Origin: Ahrensia sp.
GTDB lineage: Bacteria; Pseudomonadota; Alphaproteobacteria; Rhizobiales; Rhizobiaceae
Assembly: GCA_002706335.1 (NCBI GenBank)
Contig: PAKZ01000024.1
Span: 186,001-250,000 of the forward strand
Reading direction: 5' to 3'
Length of the DNA: 64,000 bases
A program made the position numbers and the translations under genes. Shown piece by piece: positions 33,140 to 40,970 of this stretch. A model generated the notes under the pieces. That model saw only the letters and a program-made list of their open reading frames with translations, did no database searches and was not told where the DNA came from. Each line of letters starts with the position of its first letter. Position 1 is the stretch's first letter.

Positions 33140-34513
33140 TTGGCAAAGAATCTCGAAGAAGCGATCAAGGAAGCCGGCAGCCCGGTCAAACTCTTGTGGG
33201 AGTCGCAAACGCCGCCTTCGGTGGTGCCGCGCGTCGTGCAGGAATTCACCAACTGGCGCGACGAACAGCTCGCCTGGCGGCGCACGGCGGTCCTGTACGA
33301 CCAGTGCCATCACATGGCCGATCTGAACATCAAGGGGCCGGATGCGCTCAAGCTGATCCGCGACCTCGCGGTCAACTCCGTCGAAAAATTCCCGGTCGAC
33401 ATGGCCAAGCAGTTCGTGGCGGTGAACCATGACGGCTACGTCATCGGCGACAACATCCTGTTCCACCTCGAAGAGGACGAATATCAGGCAGTCGGCATTC
33501 CGCCATCCATCAACTGGATGCACTACCATGCGGTCACCGGCGGCTACGACGTCCGTATCTGGCGCGACGACAACTCGGCGGTACGCAAGGGCGATCCGGT
33601 CAATTATCGCTACCAGATCCAGGGTCCGGGCGCGATGGACGTCATCCGCGACGCGACCGGCGAGGAGCCGCCGAAACTCAAATTCTTCTACATGACCCGC
33701 TTCACGATCGCCGGCAAAACCGTGCGCGCGCTGCGCCATGGCATGGCGGGCGAGCCCGGTTTCGAAATCTGGGGGCCGTGGGAAGACAAGGATGCAGTTT
33801 ATTCCGCGATCCTCGAAGCCGGCAAGAAGCACGGCCTTACCCAGGTCGGCGGCCGGGCGTATCATACCAATGCGCTCGAATCCGGCTGGCTGCCGCGCCC
33901 GCTGCCCGCGATCTATACCGACGAGCGGCTCGCCGATTACCGTCGCTGGCTCGACGAGAACGCCTACGAGACGATCTCTCCGCTCGGCGGCAGCTTCCAT
34001 TCCGAGAACATCGAGGACTACTACTTCACGCCTTACGATCTCGATTACGGCCGTATCGTTGCCTTCGATCATGATTTCATCGGCCGCGAGGCGCTGGAGA
34101 AGATGGTCGCGGACGGCGTGACGCAGAAGCGCAAGAAGGTCACTTTCGTCTGGAATGGCGATGACACGGCAGCAGCCTATGGCTCGATGTTCCACGAGGG
34201 GCCGGGCGCCAAGTTCATCAACCTGCCGATGTCGCTTTACGACACGTTCCACGCCGACCGCATCGAAGTCGACGGAAAGATCGTCGGGCAGTCGACCTGG
34301 TGCGGCTATTCGGCGAATGAGCGGGCCATGCTCTCGCTCGGCGTGATCGATGCCGCCTTCGCGGAGCCCGGCACCGAGGTAACCCTGGTGTGGGGCGAAG
34401 ACACGCCGTCCTCCAAGTTGCAGGTCGAAGACCACGTTCAGGTCAAGATCCGCGCAACCGTGCAGGCGGCGCCGCTGGTTGAAAAGGCAAGGACCAGCTA
34501 TCGCGCCAACTGA
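33140..34513 (+). CDS. LigM/GcvT-family tetrahydrofolate-dependent O-demethylase-like protein
   Basis: This 457-aa aminomethyltransferase-family protein resembles LigM (vanillate/3-O-methylgallate O-demethylase), which moves a methoxyl carbon to tetrahydrofolate. Matching stretches are EFTNWRDEQLAWRRTAVLYDQCHHMADL, GPDALKLIRDLAVNS, KQFVAVNHDGYVIGD and the C-terminal NLPMSLYDTFHADRIEVDG. The start is a TTG at 33140, 8 bp after GGGAGG; no in-frame ATG has a site. With LigAB nearby it suggests demethylation followed by ring cleavage. The exact methoxylated substrate is unknown; dimethylsulfoniopropionate demethylase (DmdA) is a related but less likely alternative. Confidence 0.82.
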   Translation: MAKNLEEAIKEAGSPVKLLWESQTPPSVVPRVVQEFTNWRDEQLAWRRTAVLYDQCHHMADLNIKGPDALKLIRDLAVNSVEKFPVDMAKQFVAVNHDGYVIGDNILFHLEEDEYQAVGIPPSINWMHYHAVTGGYDVRIWRDDNSAVRKGDPVNYRYQIQGPGAMDVIRDATGEEPPKLKFFYMTRFTIAGKTVRALRHGMAGEPGFEIWGPWEDKDAVYSAILEAGKKHGLTQVGGRAYHTNALESGWLPRPLPAIYTDERLADYRRWLDENAYETISPLGGSFHSENIEDYYFTPYDLDYGRIVAFDHDFIGREALEKMVADGVTQKRKKVTFVWNGDDTAAAYGSMFHEGPGAKFINLPMSLYDTFHADRIEVDGKIVGQSTWCGYSANERAMLSLGVIDAAFAEPGTEVTLVWGEDTPSSKLQVEDHVQVKIRATVQAAPLVEKARTSYRAN

Positions 34514-34536
34514 TGGCTCGAATCCAAAAAAGCAAG

Positions 34537-34565
34537 TCCGGCAGCCTCGATTCGGGGCTGCCGGA
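34537..34565 (+). repeat. 10-bp stem-loop after the LigM-type gene
   Basis: TCCGGCAGCC (34537-34546) pairs with GGCTGCCGGA (34556-34565), loop of 9 nt. It sits directly before a classic terminator and may work with it. Confidence 0.6.
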
Positions 34566-34570
34566 AGTTC

Positions 34571-34590
34571 AGAGGCTGCGGCCTCTTTTT
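34571..34590 (+). terminator. Rho-independent terminator of the LigM-type gene
   Basis: AGAGGC-TGCG-GCCTCT followed by TTTT forms a 6-bp stem, tetraloop and U-run, a textbook intrinsic terminator about 60 bp after the stop codon. Confidence 0.8.
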
Positions 34591-34833
34591 GCTCTATAGC
34601 GATGGGCGCCCCGCGGCGCGGATGGCCGTCTCGTGTACATCTGAAGCATATTGAGGCTTCGTTTCGCGACGGAAAGAATATCCCTGCCTATAATTCCGCT
34701 CAAATCGCGAAAGCTCTTTTTCATCCTGAGAAAATGCCGGAATTCAGGCGTTTTGATGGATCCCTTCCAAATCAAGAGATGTGCGATTCACTGTTTCCAC
34801 CAGCGAATTTTTGTTTAAAGTGATGATGGCCGC

Positions 34834-34869
34834 TGTATACATGGCGCGCATCCGTCATGCGTGACGGAT
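34834..34869. promoter_or_regulatory. TGTATACA and ATCCGTCA-TGCG-TGACGGAT upstream of the AcnX gene
   Basis: The 8-bp palindrome TGTATACA (34834-34841) and a 20-bp inverted repeat with perfect 8-bp arms (34850-34869) lie 38-73 bp before the AcnX start. TGTATAC occurs again in the promoter of the GntR gene (GTATAC at 40802-40807), so this may be the GntR operator. The longer repeat could be an operator or a 5'-mRNA hairpin. Confidence 0.5.
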
Positions 34870-34906
34870 TACGTCCCGGGAGGGAATCAAATCGGGGAGG
34901 AGGCCC

Positions 34907-36181
34907 ATGCGGCTGACGGATCATGAACGGGCAATGCTTGACGGAGGGCATGGCGAGGCTGCTGCACGGGCGATGGACCTGCTGGTACGCTATGGCGAAG
35001 CGCTCGGCGCGGAACGCCTTGTCGAGACCCGTAATGTCGCCGGTGCTTTTAACGCTTCGACTCCGTCGGTGCGCGAAATCGCGGAAGACAGCCTCGATCG
35101 CGTCTTTTCCGAGCTGAATCTCGACAGCGACGATGTCATCGAGATCCCGCATGTTGCGGTGCCGACGTGCCAACTGATCACAGGCATCGACAATGACAAC
35201 TTTGCGACGCAGGGTGTCGACCCGGAACTGGCCGATCTCCAGTTGCGCTCCGAACAATATCTCGGCAAGCGCGGCATCAACCTCATGTGTACATGTACGC
35301 CTTATCAGGTCGGAAACGTGCCCGTGATGGGCGAGCATTGCGCTTGGATGGAATCCTCGGCGGTCATCTACGCAAATTCCGTGCTCGGTGCCCGCACCAA
35401 TGTTGAGGGCAAGGAAAGCACCGGCGCGGCGGCGCTGACGGGACGCATTCCATATTGGGGTCTGCACTGTCCGGAAAACCGGTTTGCCCAGCATCTGATT
35501 CGCGTCGAGACTGAGGTCGGCGACATGGCGGAATGGGGCGTGCTAGGCTACTTCACAGGCTTTGCCGTGGAGGAAGAAATCCCGGCCTTCGAGGGACTGA
35601 CGGACCAACCCTCGCTGGTGAAACTGAAGCATTTCGGTGCGGCGGCGGCCTCGTCAGGCGGGGTTGAACTCTATCACATGCCGGGCATTACACCCGAGGC
35701 GGCGTCGCTGGACGCCGCGTTCGGGCCGAATGCTCGGCCGGAGCCGGCCGTCTACGGCGCTGCCGAGCGTAGGCGGACTTGGGAGCGGCTGCAGAATGCC
35801 AGCGACCGCAAGCTCGATTTCGTCATGCTCGGCTGTCCGCACAATTCGATCGAGCAAATGGCGCTGATCGCGGAACTGCTCGACGGCAAGCGCATCCATT
35901 CTGACACGGAACTGTGGGTACACACGCCGAGCGCTATCCGACAGGTTGCCGACCGGTCGGGCTATACCGCGATCATCGAGGCGGCCGGCGGCGTGGTGAT
36001 GAGCGACACCTGTCCGTCAATCTCGCGCAAGGTGCCGGCCGGCACCCGCGTGATTGCCACCGACAGCGCCAAGCAGGCACATTACTTGCCTGCGATCGCC
36101 AAGGTGCAGGGCTGGTTCGGTTCGGTCGAGCAATGCGTCAATTCAGCGATCGCTGGCGAATGGCTGGGAGTGGTGCAATGA
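34907..36181 (+). CDS. Aconitase X catalytic (large) subunit
   Basis: This 424-aa protein is the large part of aconitase X (AcnX, DUF521). Members include cis-3-hydroxy-L-proline dehydratase and mevalonate-5-phosphate dehydratase, all Fe- or FeS-dependent dehydratases. LMCTCTPYQVGNVPVMGEHCAWMESSAVIYANSVLGARTN-like text and VMSDTCPSIS match the family's cysteine and substrate regions. It overlaps the small-subunit gene (ATGA). With the TAXI transporter downstream it probably dehydrates an imported hydroxyacid or hydroxyproline. The start at 34907 has GGGAGG a little upstream. Confidence 0.88.
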   Translation: MRLTDHERAMLDGGHGEAAARAMDLLVRYGEALGAERLVETRNVAGAFNASTPSVREIAEDSLDRVFSELNLDSDDVIEIPHVAVPTCQLITGIDNDNFATQGVDPELADLQLRSEQYLGKRGINLMCTCTPYQVGNVPVMGEHCAWMESSAVIYANSVLGARTNVEGKESTGAAALTGRIPYWGLHCPENRFAQHLIRVETEVGDMAEWGVLGYFTGFAVEEEIPAFEGLTDQPSLVKLKHFGAAAASSGGVELYHMPGITPEAASLDAAFGPNARPEPAVYGAAERRRTWERLQNASDRKLDFVMLGCPHNSIEQMALIAELLDGKRIHSDTELWVHTPSAIRQVADRSGYTAIIEAAGGVVMSDTCPSISRKVPAGTRVIATDSAKQAHYLPAIAKVQGWFGSVEQCVNSAIAGEWLGVVQ

Positions 36182-36612
36182 GTGAAGCACAAGCAAAACC
36201 GCGTGTGATCACGCTGAAGGGCCGAAAGGTCGTCGGCGGCAAGGCGACAGCGGAAGCGCTGGTCTCCACGCAGACGATCTCTGGCTGGGGCGGCATCAAT
36301 GAGCGAGAAGGTTCGGTCATCGAACTGCATCATCAACTCAATGGCGTCAGCTTCGCGGGCAAGGTTCTGGTTTTCCCAGGCGCAAAAGGATCGTCCGGCT
36401 GGTCTGCCTATTGGCACATGTGCCGGCTCAACGGCACCGCGCCCGCGGCGATGATCTTCACGCGGATGACCACCAAGATCGCGCTCGGCGCGGTCGTATC
36501 GCGCGTTCCCACGGTGACCGATCTCGACGGAGATGTCTTCGAACTCATCGAAACCGGAGACCTTGTCGAGGTCGACGCCGACGCGGGGGTGGTCACGATC
36601 ACCAAGCGATAG
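36178..36612 (+). CDS. Aconitase X swivel (small) subunit
   Basis: This 144-aa DUF126 protein is the swivelling domain that completes the AcnX active site. GRKVVGGKATAEALVSTQTISGWGGIN and FPGAKGSSGWSAYWHMCRL are typical, with the invariant Ser/Gly loop. Some AcnX enzymes are single-chain; here the domain is a separate gene translationally coupled to the large subunit. Confidence 0.88.
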   Translation: MSEAQAKPRVITLKGRKVVGGKATAEALVSTQTISGWGGINEREGSVIELHHQLNGVSFAGKVLVFPGAKGSSGWSAYWHMCRLNGTAPAAMIFTRMTTKIALGAVVSRVPTVTDLDGDVFELIETGDLVEVDADAGVVTITKR

Positions 36613-36702
36613 GCGATAGAAAATTAACAGGCGGTGCAAGGAGGAATGCGCATCGCCGATCACCGGGTGGTGGATGCGCTGCCCAACTACAAGGAGGAGA
36701 GC

Positions 36703-37908
36703 ATGCAAAAATTCACCAGAAGGTTCGTCATGGGGTCCGCCATGGCGCTCGGCTTATCTGCCGGCGCTGGCAGCGCCGTGGCCGAGGACGACTACAAGTG
36801 GCCGGCCTATTTCAGCGTGATCACGCCCATCGTCGGCTCCGCGAACCATTCTCTCGCGGTGGCCTGGTCGACCGAGTTCACCGCGCAGACCGGCATACGC
36901 GTCGCGATCAAGCCCGCACCCAACGGCTACGCCCGGCCGGAATGGCTAAACTCGGGCGAGGGCGACATCGCGCTTATGCAGGCGTCAGACTACTTTGACC
37001 AGATGGATGCCGCCGAAGGCTTCATGACGCGCCGTGGTGGTCCGTCCGACACTCGCGTGGCAACGATGAACCTGATCACGCCCTGGGGCTACATCGTCAG
37101 GAATGATGGCAAGGTGAAGAGCTTCACCGATGTTAACAAGGATACGGCCGTCGCCTACACCGCGTCCTCGTCCTTCCTCGCAGGCGGAATGGAAGCGCTT
37201 CTTTCCTATAACGGCCTCACCGGCGACGACGCCAACAAGGTCGAAACCAGCAACTACGGCGCCAATACAGCTGTCGTCACCGAGGGACGAGCCGAGGTTG
37301 CGTTTACCTCGCCACTTTCCGGCACAAGCTACGAGGCCGAAGCGACTCCCGGCGGCGTTACATGGCTGGAGCTGCCCAAGAAGGAAGAGGATCCGGAGGC
37401 CTATGCGCGTTACCGGAAGTTGGCCGTGGGTTACGTGCCGGCGGTCACCTCGTCCGGCACGAAGAGTGCGATTGGAATATACATGGACCACGCCTTCCAA
37501 GCCAACCATGTGCGCGCCGACGCGGATCCGGAATTCGTCTATCACCTGCTGAAGTGGCTCGACGAGCACTACGAGGACTTCAAGGACGACTATCAGCACG
37601 CGCACATGATGAGCGTGGAAAGCCTAAGGACGTTCGTCGATGCGGGCGCGTTGCAGCCGCTGCATGAAGGCGCGATCCGGTATTTGAAGGAAAAGGGTAT
37701 CTGGACCGACGAGCACCAGGCTCGCCAGGACGCTTTGGTGAAGCTCGCGACCGATCGCGTTGCGCTATGGCAGTCAACTATCGCCGAAGCGGACGCCCAG
37801 GGCATCGAAGTTTCGCCGGAGAGCGAGGACTTCAAGGTACTTTGGGAAAAGGCGAAGGCTGACGCCGGCGTAACCAAGAACTACGCCAACATGGTGGGCG
37901 ATCTCTAG
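36703..37908 (+). CDS. TAXI-family TRAP transporter solute-binding protein
   Basis: This 401-aa periplasmic protein has a twin-arginine-like signal (FTRRFVMGSAMALGLSAGAGSAVA-ED) and a TAXI-type body. It starts the AcnX transport part, 90 bp after the small subunit. AAGGAGGAGAGC precedes the ATG at 36703; an ATG at 36646 also follows a GGAGG but at only 1 bp distance. TAXI proteins bind glutamate-like and other small acids; the ligand here is probably the AcnX substrate. Confidence 0.87.
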   Translation: MQKFTRRFVMGSAMALGLSAGAGSAVAEDDYKWPAYFSVITPIVGSANHSLAVAWSTEFTAQTGIRVAIKPAPNGYARPEWLNSGEGDIALMQASDYFDQMDAAEGFMTRRGGPSDTRVATMNLITPWGYIVRNDGKVKSFTDVNKDTAVAYTASSSFLAGGMEALLSYNGLTGDDANKVETSNYGANTAVVTEGRAEVAFTSPLSGTSYEAEATPGGVTWLELPKKEEDPEAYARYRKLAVGYVPAVTSSGTKSAIGIYMDHAFQANHVRADADPEFVYHLLKWLDEHYEDFKDDYQHAHMMSVESLRTFVDAGALQPLHEGAIRYLKEKGIWTDEHQARQDALVKLATDRVALWQSTIAEADAQGIEVSPESEDFKVLWEKAKADAGVTKNYANMVGDL

Positions 37909-38030
37909 GTCGCTAGCCGGTTCTCTCAGAATACAGACCCGCGTCGCCGATATTGGCCGGCGCGGGTGCTCAGCGATTGCCGACGGCCTCCGATCAAGCG
38001 GATACGGCCAGAAAGAGCCAAGGTGCGAGA

Positions 38031-40004
38031 ATGAACACCGACAACACTTCGTCTGCGATAGAACCAAACCCGGACGTCGTACCGGAGGATATGCGCGATC
38101 CCTCCGAGGACCGCTGGATGTCGATGCCGGTCTGGGTCAGGGCGCTGGTCTTGGTGGCCTCGGCTGGCGGGGTGCTGATGGCAATCGGCTACATATTCTC
38201 GATCTTTCCGCTGCTCGACCTGACCTATTACTTCCTCCTGATGGCGGCGTTCCTTCCTGTCGTGTACCTGCTGCTGCCGGCATGGAAGGGCGAAAAAGGG
38301 GTCACCTGGGCGAGCTATGCGCCGGCCATCGCCATCGCCGTCTTGTGTCTCATCATGGCCTATTTCGCGCGGCAGCTCGTGTTCGGCACCTGGGTGCCGG
38401 TCAGAGAGGATTGGCAACTGGTCGTCGCGGTGGGGCTCTACCTGCTCATCCTGGAAGGCGCGCGCCGTTCGGGCGGCGTGGTCTTCCTGGTGATCGTTCT
38501 CGTCCTGTCTCTTTACCCGGTATATGCTTTCTACATGCCCGGTATCTTCTGGGGCCCGCCCACATCGTTCGCTCGCACGGTCGCCTTCAACGTCTTCTCC
38601 AACGACGCCATGCTCGGGGTCGTGACCCGTGTCGTGGCCGAAACACTGATCGGATTCCTGCTTCTCGCCGCGCTCATGGTGGCGACCGGGGCTGCCGAGT
38701 TCTTTCTCAATCTGGCGCTGGCCATGATGGGCACTGCGCGAGGCGGGCCCGCCAAGGTGTCTGTGCTGGCGTCGGGCTTTTTCGGTTCGCTTTCGGGCAG
38801 CATCTTCTCCAACGTCGTCGGCACCGGCTCGGTGACCATCCCGGCGATGAAGAAGGCCGGCTTCCCGGCTTACTATGCCGGCGCATTGGAAGCTTGCGCG
38901 TCGACGGGCGGGATGATCATGCCGCCGGTGATGGGTGCCGTCGCCTTCATCATGGCCGACTTCACCGGCATATCCTACGGCACAATCGTTCTGGCGGCGG
39001 TCATTCCCGCAGTGCTCTATTATTTCGGCCTCTACATGCATGTGCATGGTTACGCCCTTCGTAACAACATCGAGGGCATGGCGCGTGAAGACCTGCCCAA
39101 GGTTGGTCGGGTGCTGAAGGACGGTTGGCCTTTCCTGATTGTCCTTGCCTTCCTGGTCTGGGGATTGGTGATCATGCGGTGGGAGCGGCTCACTCCCTTC
39201 TACGCCTCCGGGCTGCTGCTGGTCTTGACGACGCTGCATCCGAAGTTGCGGCTGGAAATCCGCCGCGTTCCGGAGCTTTTCTACCAGATATCCAAGCTGC
39301 TGAGCCAAACGATGGGGCTGCTGCTACCGACAAGCTTCATCCTTGGTGGTCTGATGGCCACCGGCGTGGCGCCGGTGATCGCTGCAAGCCTCGTGCGGAT
39401 GGGCGGCGACAATGTGGTTCCCGTTCTGGCGATCGGCATCGTGGTCTGCATGATCTTCGGCATGCTCGGCATGATAGTCGCCGCCTATCTGATGCTGGCG
39501 CTGACGCTGGCGCCAGCTCTGGAGCAGATTGCCGGTCTTAACACGCTGGCGGTACACATGTTCATCGCCTATTACGCCTCGCTTGCCGCGATCACGCCGC
39601 CGGTTGCTCTCGCCGCTTTCCTGGCATCCCGGATCAGCGGGTCGGACGCACTGCATACGAGCATGCATGCGGCGAGATTGGGGGTCGTGCTCTATGTTTT
39701 GCCGATCTTCTTCCTGTTCGAGCCGGCCCTCATTTTCCAGGGACCGCTCTGGGAAACAGCGGTGTGGACGGTATTGAACATCGTCGCGGTCATTATGATA
39801 GCGGGTGCGTCGGAGGGAGAACTTCCATATCGCGGTGCGTTGCGGACATGGACGCGGCTGCCGCTGTTCGCAGCCGGCTTGCTGGTAGGATTCCCGGAAT
39901 GGATGAGCACGGTTGTTGGTTTGGCGATAGCCGCTGCGCTGTTCTTCGTCCCGGCGGCGGACCCGAAACCGCGAAAGGCCCAAGCGGCCGCTTCAACTGG
40001 TTAG
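38031..40004 (+). CDS. TRAP transporter fused permease (TAXI-associated, DctQM-type)
   Basis: This 657-aa membrane protein joins small- and large-permease parts and has about 16-18 hydrophobic segments. Typical stretches are AAEFFLNLALAMMG, SGFFGSLSGSIFSNVVGTGSVTIPAMKKAG, ASTGGMIMPPVMGAVAFIMADF and AAITPPVALAAFLAS. The short N-terminal soluble part (about 30 residues) is acidic. It follows its binding protein by 122 bp and overlaps the convergent GntR gene by 4 bp. Confidence 0.92.
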   Translation: MNTDNTSSAIEPNPDVVPEDMRDPSEDRWMSMPVWVRALVLVASAGGVLMAIGYIFSIFPLLDLTYYFLLMAAFLPVVYLLLPAWKGEKGVTWASYAPAIAIAVLCLIMAYFARQLVFGTWVPVREDWQLVVAVGLYLLILEGARRSGGVVFLVIVLVLSLYPVYAFYMPGIFWGPPTSFARTVAFNVFSNDAMLGVVTRVVAETLIGFLLLAALMVATGAAEFFLNLALAMMGTARGGPAKVSVLASGFFGSLSGSIFSNVVGTGSVTIPAMKKAGFPAYYAGALEACASTGGMIMPPVMGAVAFIMADFTGISYGTIVLAAVIPAVLYYFGLYMHVHGYALRNNIEGMAREDLPKVGRVLKDGWPFLIVLAFLVWGLVIMRWERLTPFYASGLLLVLTTLHPKLRLEIRRVPELFYQISKLLSQTMGLLLPTSFILGGLMATGVAPVIAASLVRMGGDNVVPVLAIGIVVCMIFGMLGMIVAAYLMLALTLAPALEQIAGLNTLAVHMFIAYYASLAAITPPVALAAFLASRISGSDALHTSMHAARLGVVLYVLPIFFLFEPALIFQGPLWETAVWTVLNIVAVIMIAGASEGELPYRGALRTWTRLPLFAAGLLVGFPEWMSTVVGLAIAAALFFVPAADPKPRKAQAAASTG

Positions 40005-40720
40005 GCTTTGGCCGCCGCAAAGACGTCGGCGAGGGAGGGGGCTTCTTCGGGCCTGTCGACAAGGTCGAGGCCGGAGTGCAGGTCCACAATGTGGCTTTTC
40101 ATGATCTCCTCGGCCTGCGCCGCGTCGTTTCGGGAAAAGGCGCCGAGCAGGGCATGATGCGAATGGCTTTCGCAGGCGGTATCGCGGCGGTGCCAGTAAA
40201 GCGCGATGATCAGTGACGAGCGCGAAACGAGAGACCGCAAAATCTGGGTGAGAACACGTTGGTCGGCGATCTCGGCTATCGCCGTGTGAAAGCTGCCTGA
40301 GAGGGACAGTGCGACGCCCATATCGCCGCGCCGTGTCGCCTCGTGCTCGGCGTCGACATGGCGGTGAAGGCCATCAAGCTGCTCCGCCGTCATTGCCGCC
40401 GCGGCCATGCGGGCGATCCTGGGCTCTATCAGCGCACGCGCCTCGAAAACCTCATGGGCTTCCCGGATCGTCGGTCGTGATACGAAGGCGCCGCGATTGC
40501 GCTCGATCGTCACCAGACCGCCATGCGCGAGTGCCTGGAGAGCGGTGCGCGCGACTGTTCGGCTGACGCCGAATGTCTCGCCAACCTCGTCCTCGGCCAG
40601 CTTCATGCCAGGACGAATGCGGTGCTGCAGGATGGCCGCTTCCAATTGATAACAAATGTCCAGCGCCCGTCCGGGCGGGAGGGAGTAGGTTCCGTGCAGG
40701 TCTGCCGGGATTGTGTTCAT
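40001..40720 (-). CDS. GntR-family regulator, FCD type
   Basis: This 239-aa regulator has a GntR winged helix (LAEDEVGETFGVSRTVARTALQALAHGGLVTIERNRGAFVS) and an FCD all-helical effector domain with metal-ligand-like His residues (SGSFHTAIAEIA and CESHSHHALLGAF). Such proteins sense small acids. It is convergent with the AcnX/TAXI operon and divergent from the polyamine-type ABC operon. Shared GTATAC motifs suggest it controls the AcnX operon. Confidence 0.9.
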   Translation of the reverse strand: MNTIPADLHGTYSLPPGRALDICYQLEAAILQHRIRPGMKLAEDEVGETFGVSRTVARTALQALAHGGLVTIERNRGAFVSRPTIREAHEVFEARALIEPRIARMAAAAMTAEQLDGLHRHVDAEHEATRRGDMGVALSLSGSFHTAIAEIADQRVLTQILRSLVSRSSLIIALYWHRRDTACESHSHHALLGAFSRNDAAQAEEIMKSHIVDLHSGLDLVDRPEEAPSLADVFAAAKA

Positions 40721-40801
40721 TGCCCCTGAACCAGTGTTATCGGGCAGGAACGCCCGGTTAATCAGTTACGCCCCCTATGCGATTCAATCAATGGCAAAAT
40801 C

Positions 40802-40807
40802 GTATAC
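40802..40807. promoter_or_regulatory. GTATAC element upstream of the GntR gene
   Basis: The sequence on the minus strand reads TTGTATACGA, about 85 bp upstream of the GntR start. It shares TGTATAC with a palindrome before the AcnX gene. It is short, so this is only a candidate autoregulatory site. Confidence 0.3.
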
Positions 40808-40922
40808 AAAAACTGTGCAGAGTGTATCCCATATGCTCAAATATTGGGCGCGGGATGGGCTCAGAAAAATTGCCGAAAGAAAATTCCTCATAAAAACATA
40901 TGGTTAAATCGAGGTCTGAAAT

Positions 40923-40938
40923 TGGCACGCGGTTTGCA
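40923..40938 (+). promoter_or_regulatory. σ54 (-24/-12) promoter of the polyamine-type ABC operon
   Basis: TGGCAC-GCGGT-TTGCA matches the σ54 consensus in every key base, with GG and GC exactly 12 bp apart. It lies 33 bp upstream of the ATG of the ATPase gene, leaving a short leader and a GGGAG ribosome-binding site. It points to enhancer-dependent, probably nitrogen-regulated, expression. Confidence 0.85.
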
Positions 40939-40970
40939 AAGCCAGTCGTGACTTTGCAGGGAGCTCTCAC

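Larger units (their letters stand above)
34514..34906. other. 393-bp gap: terminator, then AcnX promoter region
   Basis: The left part holds two hairpins ending the LigM-type transcription unit (34537-34590). The right part holds two inverted repeats (34834-34841 and 34850-34869) just before the AcnX gene. I see no gene in between. Confidence 0.6.

Noticed and set aside
32927-34435. Long open frame on the minus strand opposite the LigM-type gene
   Set aside because: Same reason: shadow of high third-position GC, no ribosome-binding site, no family match; the plus-strand gene is clearly LigM-like.
37926-39308. 460-codon minus-strand frame opposite the TRAP fused permease
   Set aside because: Rich in His, Gln, Arg and Asp, as expected for the complement of a hydrophobic membrane protein; no motif.
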